21,549 bases of DNA from a virus: the IMG/VR virus record IMGVR_UViG_3300038420_000019, positions 1-21,549 of that record. One strand, written 5' to 3'. Shown here in pieces: positions 5,503 through 12,210 of the stretch (position 1 is its first letter; the number at the start of each line of letters is the position of its first letter). The position numbers and the translations under genes are program-made. A model generated the notes under the pieces. It ran no database searches. It was not told where the DNA came from and saw only the letters and a program-made list of their open reading frames with translations.

Positions 5503-5707
5503 AGAGAAATTCATCGATCCAGTCGGCAGTGACGAATACGACTCCGGACTCAAGGGCAATGCCTGCGTTAACTTCTTTGGCGGCTCAACGGGGCTGTTGG
5601 AGTCGAACAAGATCGTACTGATCGAGGGCACGGGAACGCCGCCGCCGAGCGAGCACCCTATGAAACAAAATCTGGGCAATCTCCGCTGGTTCAACGACGA
5701 AGCGTGA
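5495..5707 (+). CDS. Small phage protein, function unknown
   Basis: This protein has 70 residues. The frame is open back to 5444, but the ATG at 5495, which overlaps the end of the 55-residue gene by eight bases, fits the tight packing and removes a basic stretch that is a shadow of that gene. The protein has an acidic N-terminus (FIDPVGSDEYDSG), a central Gly/Asn-rich part with one cysteine and a hydrophobic LLESNKIVLIEGTG strand (about 34-47). It ends NLRWFNDEA. No domain is recognised. It lies just before the adaptor-like gene, so a connector-region role is possible. Confidence 0.65.
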   Translation: MAREKFIDPVGSDEYDSGLKGNACVNFFGGSTGLLESNKIVLIEGTGTPPPSEHPMKQNLGNLRWFNDEA

Positions 5708-5712
5708 AATGA

Positions 5713-6354
5713 ATGCCGAATCAGCAAGGGCAGTTGACATGGGCCGATGTGAAAGGACAGGTTGCATTCCGCCTCAATCGGTCAACTCTCGATCCCGCCT
5801 TCATCCAATTGATGGCCGAAGAGCGTGCGGACATTCTCGCGTCCGAAGGCTACTACCCGTCGCAGATCACCGACACGTCGATCACGACTCAACCCGGCCA
5901 ATACATGTACTTGCAGCCGAAGGGCACCGTGAAGATTCTCATGGTGCGCTTCTTGCTCACACAGGTTTGGATACCGCTCTCATGGGCGCGGCGCTACGAG
6001 GACATCCTGCTTGCCGATCCGGTGCAGCCGCCGTTTACCGCGATCCCAAGTTCGGCGCGGTCATTCGGCAGACTGCTCAGATTATTTCCGACACCAAACG
6101 GGCAATATCCGCTCGAATTGTCGCTGGAAGCAGCGATCCCGGTGCCGACCGACGATCAGGACACGGAAAGTTTTTGGGTGAACGAGGGCCGTCCGCTCAT
6201 GATCAATATGACTTGCCAGCATATCGCGCAGGAATATCTCCGCGATCCCGACCGGGCGGCATTGCATGAGAAGTCGGCGAACGAAGCAAAGGATGCGCTT
6301 GAGGAACAGACGCATACTCGGAATGGGCCGGTCGTTTTAGACCCGCACTACTAA
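5713..6354 (+). CDS. Probable head-tail adaptor protein
   Basis: This protein has 213 residues. The N-terminal 60 residues contain helices typical of phage adaptor proteins (LTWADVKGQVAFRLNR then DPAFIQLMAEERADILAS). A beta region follows, including FGRLLRLFPTPNGQYPLELSL (about 116-136), which resembles the LRLxPxPxxxYxLxL strand of podovirus adaptor or gp11/SU10-type connector proteins. The C-terminal half is helical (EYLRDPDRAALHEKSANEAKDALEE quoted in part). Such proteins form the ring that joins the portal to the tail nozzle. Its place two genes before a nozzle-like protein supports this. The assignment rests on pattern and order rather than a strong signature. The longer overlapping frame from 5709 is a shadow. 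Confidence 0.65.
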   Translation: MPNQQGQLTWADVKGQVAFRLNRSTLDPAFIQLMAEERADILASEGYYPSQITDTSITTQPGQYMYLQPKGTVKILMVRFLLTQVWIPLSWARRYEDILLADPVQPPFTAIPSSARSFGRLLRLFPTPNGQYPLELSLEAAIPVPTDDQDTESFWVNEGRPLMINMTCQHIAQEYLRDPDRAALHEKSANEAKDALEEQTHTRNGPVVLDPHY

Positions 6355-6368
6355 AGAGAGGAATCGAA

Positions 6369-6797
6369 ATGAAAAGCAAACTGCACTACATCGTTCTTGG
6401 CCTGATCGCCTTGATCGTGACGGTGGGACTCGTCACAAATCCGCCGGGCAGCGCGCGCGCCGGTTATTCGGGTTCGACGCCGGTTGCGGTTGGCACGGCT
6501 ACGCCTGTCGTCGTCATACAGGCGGGCAACAAGAGCCTTCTCACTCTCTGTAATACGAGTGCGGCCAACACCGCCTACTGCCTGGCTGGACCAGCCGCGA
6601 GCATCGGCGTCGTATCGAGCACCAACTGGAATATCATCGTTCCCGCCGCCGTCGCGTCGGCTGGCAACAGTTACGGCGGATGCTGGAATTCGCCGCTGCT
6701 TCAGAAACCGACTCAGTTGGGTCAAGGTGTTGCAATACCGGACCAGATAAATTGCATCGGGAACGGCCCGATTACGATGCAGTATTACTATCGTTAA
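6369..6797 (+). CDS. Exported small cysteine protein inside the tail gene block
   Basis: This protein has 142 residues and an AGAGAGGAA ribosome site before the ATG. The N-terminus is a classic Sec signal peptide: basic MKSK, hydrophobic core YIVLGLIALIVTVGLV, and an ARA cleavage site after A31. The mature part is beta-rich with four cysteines (C61, C71, C105, C129), enough for two disulfides. It begins GYSGSTPVAVGTATP, resembling the Thr/Pro/Ala-rich starts of later exported products. No known domain is recognised. A secreted protein between the adaptor and nozzle genes is odd, since these parts assemble in the cytoplasm. It may change the host envelope, exclude other phages, or use the hydrophobic stretch as a membrane anchor during DNA delivery. 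All of these are inference. Confidence 0.75.
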   Translation: MKSKLHYIVLGLIALIVTVGLVTNPPGSARAGYSGSTPVAVGTATPVVVIQAGNKSLLTLCNTSAANTAYCLAGPAASIGVVSSTNWNIIVPAAVASAGNSYGGCWNSPLLQKPTQLGQGVAIPDQINCIGNGPITMQYYYR

Positions 6798-6820
6798 CTG
6801 GACGGAATTGGCACGGATGA

Positions 6821-8296
6821 ATGCCTGTACCGACACCCAGAACGAGCACGCCATCGCAGCCAACGAGGTATAGCGATTACGCGCCTGATACCGATCCGAT
6901 CACGCCGGGTAATGTCCAATCCTCATTTGGCTATTATCCCTCAGAGAAAGGGTTTCGCACTTTCCCCGGCCAGCGCGTTCTAGGTTCCGGCCTCCCTTCT
7001 ACTTGTCTCGGCGCGTACAGCGGCATTCTGCTGACGCTGCCGACCGCCACGGTTCCCGCGCCTCCATCGACACCAATTCTTGTCGGCGCGACTGCGCAGG
7101 GGCTTTACGTTGCCGATGCGAACAGCAATATGAAAGTGTCCCAGCTTGGATTTCTGAACGGGACAGGCACGAATCCGACAAATCGCTGGCGCTTTGCAGC
7201 CTATGGACAGGATTTGCTTGCGGTCAACGGCGTCGATGCGGATCAATTCTATCGGCTTTCGGCTGCAAAGTGGGCACCGCTGCCAGCGGGGGCGGATGGC
7301 TCTACGGCTCCGGTTGCTGCAATCGTGGAGGCGACCGATTACGCGATCATTCTGGTGCCGCCGAATTCCTACAGCTTCGTTTCCTCATTGTCAGACAGTC
7401 CGCCGAGTTGGCTTGGGTCGGTTCCGAATCAGGTCTATATTCAGCCAATTCAGCAGACCGAAGGCGCGATCACGGCGGTACGGCGGCTCCGCAACACGGC
7501 GATTTTCTACAAGGCCAATTCCATGTTCGTCGGCTACTTCAATGGCGGCACGACGGGATGGGACGTGCAGGAAGTGTCGCTGCAAATTGGAGCGCCTTGC
7601 CAAGAGGCGGTAATCAACACCGGAGACTACCACTACTTCTATGATGGAGTGTTTAAGTTCTGGCAATTCGACGGCTGGAATCTGACAGAGCTTCCGAATC
7701 ACCTGATCGAATGGTTGCAGCGGGACATAAACCCCGCCTACGCTCAGAATATGGCGGGACAGTTCGATTCGAGCCGAGACTTGCTTATCTGGTGCTACTC
7801 CAGCAAGTACGCGAATCCCGAAGGCTCTTTCGATAGCAGGCTGATTCACTATCGGCGTCAGCAGCGATGGGCGTTCGAGCGGCTGGCGGTCGATCTGCCG
7901 ATTCCGAGTCTGTATCAGGCTCCGAGCACCGGACTTCAATATGCGGGCTTTTTCAGTACCGAGCACGCGCCAATCGTGTACGATAATGCCGTGACGCCGG
8001 GGCAGGCATATATTACAAGCAATCTTTTCGGGGACTACTTTTATGTCTTCGAGTCTCAGCGCGTGCGTCCGGGCTTCGGACCTAACGGGTATCCGACCTA
8101 TTCGACACTGACGGCGCTGAATCAGAACAAGGGCGGTGGGTATCAGTGGATTGGGCCGACTGAAACTCTGACCGATGATGGCTGGTATGATTTGAAGAAT
8201 ACGGCTCGCTTGCAGAGCTACCAGCTAACGACTCGCGGGTTTGCGGAAGTGATCGAATTGCAGCCTGTGTTGATTCCATGCGGAGATGTCGGCTGA
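6821..8296 (+). CDS. Probable tail nozzle/stabilisation protein (P22 gp10 / tubular-B type)
   Basis: This 491-residue protein is almost entirely beta-strand, with repeated propeller-like blades. Typical pieces are ILVGATAQGLYVADA (86-100), RWRFAAYGQDLLAVNGVDADQFY (123-144, quoted in part as the AYGQDLLAVNGVD core), and later GAPCQEAVINTGDYHYFYDGVFKFW, where a repeated blade ends in aromatic residues. The AxYGDxLxAxNGVDxxQ pattern is characteristic of podovirus tail nozzle or stabilisation proteins, the six-fold assembly beneath the adaptor ring. Length is similar to that class. It follows the adaptor-like gene, separated by the small exported protein gene. Its stop overlaps the next start (TGATG). 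The ribosome site is weak (GGACGGAAT further upstream), so the start is slightly uncertain. Confidence 0.7.
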   Translation: MPVPTPRTSTPSQPTRYSDYAPDTDPITPGNVQSSFGYYPSEKGFRTFPGQRVLGSGLPSTCLGAYSGILLTLPTATVPAPPSTPILVGATAQGLYVADANSNMKVSQLGFLNGTGTNPTNRWRFAAYGQDLLAVNGVDADQFYRLSAAKWAPLPAGADGSTAPVAAIVEATDYAIILVPPNSYSFVSSLSDSPPSWLGSVPNQVYIQPIQQTEGAITAVRRLRNTAIFYKANSMFVGYFNGGTTGWDVQEVSLQIGAPCQEAVINTGDYHYFYDGVFKFWQFDGWNLTELPNHLIEWLQRDINPAYAQNMAGQFDSSRDLLIWCYSSKYANPEGSFDSRLIHYRRQQRWAFERLAVDLPIPSLYQAPSTGLQYAGFFSTEHAPIVYDNAVTPGQAYITSNLFGDYFYVFESQRVRPGFGPNGYPTYSTLTALNQNKGGGYQWIGPTETLTDDGWYDLKNTARLQSYQLTTRGFAEVIELQPVLIPCGDVG

Positions 8297-9000
8297 TGGC
8301 GACTCCTAAACCACTGCCGCTTCGTCTGATACCGAAACCAGCGCCACGCTCAATGCGGCTGGCGGATAGTGTCGGCAACCATGAAAAGTACCTGCTGACG
8401 CTTTCGCAGTTCCTACAGCAGAACAATCAGGACTTCCAGACTTCGGCGACTGACCAGAACGGGCAGGAAAGCGGTGGGATCGTGCTGGCGCAGCATCTAC
8501 CGTCACGCTTTCATGCCTACCAGTTGAGTGCGCCCATTGCGCCTCATGTCGGCGATCTGCCGAGCCAGCCATCGGCGGTAACTTACGACGGGCCTTTGAA
8601 CCTGACGGCGGCTTCGCTTCCCAATGGCGTGAATTCGACCTACGGTTATAGTCGCTGGACCGGCTACATCAATCCGCCAACTCCCGCACTCTACACATTT
8701 CATCTAAAGTCAGCGGGCGGCGGCTCGAATCTATTTATCAACAAGCAGCAATTGGTTGGCGCTCTGACCGCAAACTCAGTGAATCAGGCCGCGCAGATTC
8801 AACTCGGCGGCGGTCCTGTACCTATCGTGACTGAATTTCAGTACGGCACCGAAGATCCAGCCCTATCGCTGATGTATTCTGTTGGGGGCGGAACCCCGGC
8901 ACTTGTGCCGAATAGCTGGCTATCAAATTCGGTAAATCAGATGACGGGCTACTTGGTCGGATATCATTGGAACGGAAATAGGGCGTGCTACTACCCATGA
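8296..9000 (+). CDS. PA14-domain protein of the tail region
   Basis: This protein has 234 residues. The start at 8296 overlaps the nozzle gene's stop and is preferred over an upstream in-frame codon. Residues about 115-210 follow the PA14 pattern: YSRWTGYINPPTPALYTF, then a glycine turn and LFINKQQLV (146-154), an EFQYGTEDPALSLMYS strand pair (180-195), and a closing VPNSWL (204-209). PA14 domains are beta-barrels that often bind carbohydrates and occur in glycosidases, adhesins and toxins. Residues 30-95 are helical and may attach the protein to the tail. A role in recognising host surface sugar fits the place after the nozzle gene. No catalytic domain is visible. Confidence 0.7.
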   Translation: MATPKPLPLRLIPKPAPRSMRLADSVGNHEKYLLTLSQFLQQNNQDFQTSATDQNGQESGGIVLAQHLPSRFHAYQLSAPIAPHVGDLPSQPSAVTYDGPLNLTAASLPNGVNSTYGYSRWTGYINPPTPALYTFHLKSAGGGSNLFINKQQLVGALTANSVNQAAQIQLGGGPVPIVTEFQYGTEDPALSLMYSVGGGTPALVPNSWLSNSVNQMTGYLVGYHWNGNRACYYP

Positions 9001-9518
9001 ACAACAAGAACGGACATATTCAAGTTGCGCCGACCATCAGGCTCCGCATGGTGAAGGCGGATCGAGCGCGTATGGTTGCCGAGTGGCCGAAAGTCCGGCT
9101 GGGCTGCCTTATGCTGAAAAACTCCGACAAGTATGCCGACGCGGGGAATTGGACGCCGGAGCACATTCGCGCGCAACTTGAGATGGGCTTTGTGGGCCGG
9201 AGCAGTTGCGAACTGTTCTGTTTCGATAACGAGCAGAATCAGATGCAAGGCTTCGCCGTCACGATCATCGGCAACTGCCCGTACTTGCAAGTGCCTCAGT
9301 CGTTGATTTTGTGGGTGGTCTATAGTTTCCGCCATCCGACCGGCGCGGAATCGCGAACCATGCTGCGGGAATTGAAAGCCTATGGGAAATCCTTGGGTCT
9401 GCTCTATGCGGATACCTACACGATTGATCCGCGAATCGCGCTGTATCTCCAACGCTACGGCGAGAATTTCCGTGTTGCTCAAACATTGATGAGAGCAAAT
9501 CTCTGGGAGACAAGCTGA
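8997..9518 (+). CDS. GNAT acetyltransferase-like protein
   Basis: This protein has 173 residues. ATG at 8997 overlaps the previous stop (ATGA); an ATG four codons earlier is possible. The order of elements fits a GNAT fold: ELFCFDNEQNQMQGFAVTII (beta hairpin), SLILWVVYSFRH (central strand), a helix SRTMLRELKAYGKSLG, then LLYADTYTIDPRIALYLQRYG and FRVAQTLMRANL. The usual Q/RxxGxG/A acetyl-CoA loop is degenerate here (HPTGAESRTM), so activity is uncertain. GNAT-like proteins occur in tail regions of several short-tailed phages with unknown role. The alternative is a structural protein that kept only the fold. Confidence 0.45.
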   Translation: MNNKNGHIQVAPTIRLRMVKADRARMVAEWPKVRLGCLMLKNSDKYADAGNWTPEHIRAQLEMGFVGRSSCELFCFDNEQNQMQGFAVTIIGNCPYLQVPQSLILWVVYSFRHPTGAESRTMLRELKAYGKSLGLLYADTYTIDPRIALYLQRYGENFRVAQTLMRANLWETS

Positions 9519-10306
9519 TGGGCGGCGGCGGACCTTCAAGCGCACAATCCAGTTCGACCTTCTCGGCTCCCGGCTGGGCAACCGGAGACCTGAAGAAGTA
9601 TATCGAGAGCATGGCCAGTCAGGTCTTTGGTCCCGGCGGTCCTGGTGGCGGCACGAACGCCATGCCTGCTGGACTCAACCAGCAAGTAGCGCCATTCACG
9701 CCGGATCAACAATCCGCTCTTTCAGGAATCAGCGGGCTTACAGGAGTGGCCGAAAATCTGACTGGCCTCGGCGCTAGCGACATCGCTCAATTCGCATCCG
9801 GTGCGAATGCAGGACCGAACAATCCTTATCTCGCCGCCTACTACGGTGCGGCGGCGCAACCGACCGTCACCAACTATCAGAACGCCGTGCAGCCGGGATT
9901 GCAGGCGCAAGCCGAGCAAACGGGATCATTCGGCGGCACCGGCATGATGGCGCAGCAAGGAGTCAATCAGCAGAACCTTGGCAACACGCTCGCCAACCTT
10001 GGTGCGAGCATCTATGAGCCTGCGTATCAGCAGGGCCAGCAACTTCAATTTCAGGCGGGACAGGCGTTACCGGGAGCCGCAGCCGCGATGTATCAGCCCT
10101 ATCAAGCTCAGTATGGAGCGGGAGCGGCACAGCAGGCGCAAACGCAGGCGGGCCTTAATACGGGATACCAAAATGCTCTGACCCAGAGCCAATGGCCGTT
10201 TGCCTTGCTCAGTGAGTACGGGCAGGCGCTTGGAATGGGATTAGGCTCTGGCGGAACTACAATCGGTACGCAACCAATCGTTGGCGGCAGCGGCACGAAA
10301 CTATAA
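9518..10306 (+). CDS. Gln/Gly/Ala-rich putative internal virion protein
   Basis: This 262-residue low-complexity protein has a poly-Gly start (MGGGG), repeated Gln/Ala/Tyr segments (AYYGAAAQP, YEPAYQQGQQLQFQAGQ, MYQPYQAQYGAG) and no cysteines. Around residue 135 is GSFGGTGMMAQQGVNQQNLG, similar to the GAFGGSRQ-type motif seen in internal virion or ejection proteins of short-tailed phages. These proteins leave the head with the DNA and help build a conduit through the envelope. Start and stop overlap both neighbours (TGATG, TAATG). The role is inferred from composition, motif and position before the long ejection-type genes. Confidence 0.6.
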   Translation: MGGGGPSSAQSSSTFSAPGWATGDLKKYIESMASQVFGPGGPGGGTNAMPAGLNQQVAPFTPDQQSALSGISGLTGVAENLTGLGASDIAQFASGANAGPNNPYLAAYYGAAAQPTVTNYQNAVQPGLQAQAEQTGSFGGTGMMAQQGVNQQNLGNTLANLGASIYEPAYQQGQQLQFQAGQALPGAAAAMYQPYQAQYGAGAAQQAQTQAGLNTGYQNALTQSQWPFALLSEYGQALGMGLGSGGTTIGTQPIVGGSGTKL

Positions 10307-10773
10307 TGCTTGGCATAGGCGATAAATTGAGCGCGATGTTCGGTGGCTCCGGCGTGCTGCCTATCGCTAGTCCACAGCAGCAGGTCGGGAATCTGGCAAA
10401 TGCGGGGTTTCCGGGGGCACAGCAGATGCAACAGCAAGGAGGCGCAGCCAGCACACCCGCTCTTGCGGGGCCATCGTCAGCTTTTCAGACGGCGTATCTC
10501 AATTTGATCGCGCAGGGCGTTGATCCGAGTACGGCGGCGATTCTCGCACAGCAGCAGACATCGCAACAGGGACCGTCCACGGCATCTACAGCAGCGGCGG
10601 GTTTGGGCGATGTGGGCTTGGAAGTGCTGCAAGCGAAACTCCGGCCCGAACTTGGCGAGCTACCGCATCCGGTGCCGATAGGCGTTACTGCGCCACGCGG
10701 CTTGGAATTGCAGGGACAGCCGGGGCCGAACCCGGCAATCACGACCGCATCGATCATCGCGGAATTGGTGTGA
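10306..10773 (+). CDS. Gln/Ala/Pro-rich protein, possible internal virion component
   Basis: This 155-residue protein starts within the previous stop (TAATG). The N-terminus is amphipathic (MLGIGDKLSAMFGG), similar to the GIGSKLGSMFSSG segment of the next gene product, which suggests that the two are related or share a partner. The middle is Gln/Ala-rich (QQMQQQGG, ILAQQQTSQQG). A helical piece with charged residues (VGLEVLQAKLRPELGELP, about 103-120) follows. No domain is recognised. The compositional match to its neighbours and the tight coupling suggest one functional group. Confidence 0.6.
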   Translation: MLGIGDKLSAMFGGSGVLPIASPQQQVGNLANAGFPGAQQMQQQGGAASTPALAGPSSAFQTAYLNLIAQGVDPSTAAILAQQQTSQQGPSTASTAAAGLGDVGLEVLQAKLRPELGELPHPVPIGVTAPRGLELQGQPGPNPAITTASIIAELV

Positions 10774-10774
10774 T

Positions 10775-11143
10775 ATGGCAGCTTTAGCGCAACAGTTGAT
10801 GGCGGGGCAGCCAGCGGGTACGGCGGGCGTTACGCCGCAACTCAGTTTGCCACAGCAAGGGCAGCCGGTAAAAGCTAGCGCGCCGCCAGCGCCGGGAGCG
10901 ATTCAGCAACAGTCGGCGATGGCGAATGGTGGCATGGGTTCGATGATGTCAGCGATACCGGGGCTGGCAAACATGTTTAGTTCGACTGGTGGACCTTCGG
11001 GTGGGGCAGGCGCCTTGTCGGGAATAGGGTCGAAGCTCGGCAGTATGTTCTCATCGGGGGCAGCGGCGGGTGGTGGCGCTGATGCGATGTCTATGGTGGC
11101 CGAATCTTTGCCAACCTTGGGGGCAGCAGCAGTAGGGGCCTAA
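10775..11143 (+). CDS. Gly/Ala/Ser/Met-rich protein, possible internal virion component
   Basis: This 122-residue protein starts one base after the previous stop. It is low complexity, with Gln/Pro-rich residues 10-45 and then hydrophobic Met/Gly/Ser/Ala-rich segments (GMGSMMSAIPGLANMFSS, GIGSKLGSMFSSGAAAGGG, AESLPTLGAAAVGA). The mildly hydrophobic, glycine-rich repeats resemble membrane-active peptides, so envelope insertion during DNA delivery is possible but unproven. The GIGSKLGSMF segment echoes GIGDKLSAMF of the preceding product. No family is recognised. Confidence 0.6.
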   Translation: MAALAQQLMAGQPAGTAGVTPQLSLPQQGQPVKASAPPAPGAIQQQSAMANGGMGSMMSAIPGLANMFSSTGGPSGGAGALSGIGSKLGSMFSSGAAAGGGADAMSMVAESLPTLGAAAVGA

Positions 11144-12210
11144 TGCCAGATACCGATACAGAATCCGGCTCTCTTTGGAGCAGAGTCAAAGACCTCCTGC
11201 CTCTTGTCGCTGACGCTGCGATTGGCGGTGCCATAGGCGGTCCTGCGGGCGCGGTTGCCGGTCTGGGCGGCGCGGGGCAGGCGGAGTTTAAGCAGCAGGA
11301 ACTTAATCAGCAGAAACAGAATCAAGCGTTAGAACGGGCAATGCGGGCGCGACGCACGGCAGTTGAGCAGCAGCGGGCCGACCAGCAAAAGAGTTACCAA
11401 GATCAGGAAGTCACCGCGCGCAATCAGGAAGTCCAACTTCGCCGCGACGAATTCAATCAGCGAGTAGGCGCAGCCGCGAAGACTGACGACGCATACAAGC
11501 AATGGGTGAGCGGTCAGCCGAAGGACGACCAAGAGCGTTTGCTAGCTATTCCGCCGGGAACGGCTCGTAACAGCATTATCACCGAGCGCGAAAAGAACCG
11601 AGACGCCGAGAAACATCGCCCGCAGCTTATGGCCGATCTCGCAAAGCGTGGAGTTGATCCATCGACGCTTGACGGCGTTCCAGCCCGCGACATGGCGCGA
11701 ATGCTTACGCGTAAACCAGAGACAGGGGCTAAAGTACCCAAGCCGCCGAAGCCGACCGACATTCTGGCCGAGCATGTCGAACTCGGCAAAGGAATCACCA
11801 CAGCAAGCGATGCGTGGGACAAGGCGCATCCGACTACGGGCGATCCTAATCTCGATCCTGACTCCGCAAAGGTCGCTCCCGCGAAAGCGGCATGGATGAC
11901 TCAGCGGCTTGCGCTGACGAACAAGGCATACAATCGGATGTCGCCGGAAGAACGCAAGTCGTTTCAAACGGCGCTAACCGGCTATCTTAAGGGCGGCGGG
12001 ACTGACTTGCAGACGTTCTTGGATTCCCACTTTCCGACGACGCCACCGACTGCGGCTCCAGCACCCAAGGCAGAAACGCCTAAGACTGAAGCGGCGGCAA
12101 AACCGTCTGCACCTAAAACACCACCGGCCGGACTGCCGGCGGGTTCTACGCCCAACGATGACGGCACATGGACCTTGCCTGATGGAACGAAAGTGAGACC
12201 GAAGAAATGA
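11143..12210 (+). CDS. Coiled-coil protein with Gly-rich hydrophobic N-terminus, likely ejection protein
   Basis: This protein has 355 residues. After a short polar start, residues 20-45 (VADAAIGGAIGGPAGAVAGLGG) are Ala/Gly-rich and hydrophobic, like a glycine-zipper membrane segment. Residues about 47-108 form a highly charged, Gln-rich coiled coil. The middle part is soluble and helical. Residues about 298-330 are an Ala/Pro/Thr/Lys linker, and the end reads DDGTWTLPDGTKVRPKK. A glycine-zipper followed by coiled coil is common in internal virion proteins that cross the cell envelope. It overlaps the stop of the previous gene and the start of the 1514-residue gene, so all three are co-translated. 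Function is inferred. Confidence 0.6.
   Translation: MPDTDTESGSLWSRVKDLLPLVADAAIGGAIGGPAGAVAGLGGAGQAEFKQQELNQQKQNQALERAMRARRTAVEQQRADQQKSYQDQEVTARNQEVQLRRDEFNQRVGAAAKTDDAYKQWVSGQPKDDQERLLAIPPGTARNSIITEREKNRDAEKHRPQLMADLAKRGVDPSTLDGVPARDMARMLTRKPETGAKVPKPPKPTDILAEHVELGKGITTASDAWDKAHPTTGDPNLDPDSAKVAPAKAAWMTQRLALTNKAYNRMSPEERKSFQTALTGYLKGGGTDLQTFLDSHFPTTPPTAAPAPKAETPKTEAAAKPSAPKTPPAGLPAGSTPNDDGTWTLPDGTKVRPKK

Noticed and set aside
4933-5727. 264-codon minus-strand open frame
   Set aside because: It is a shadow spanning several well-packed plus-strand genes with clear ribosome sites; its Leu/Arg/His-rich product looks like antisense translation.
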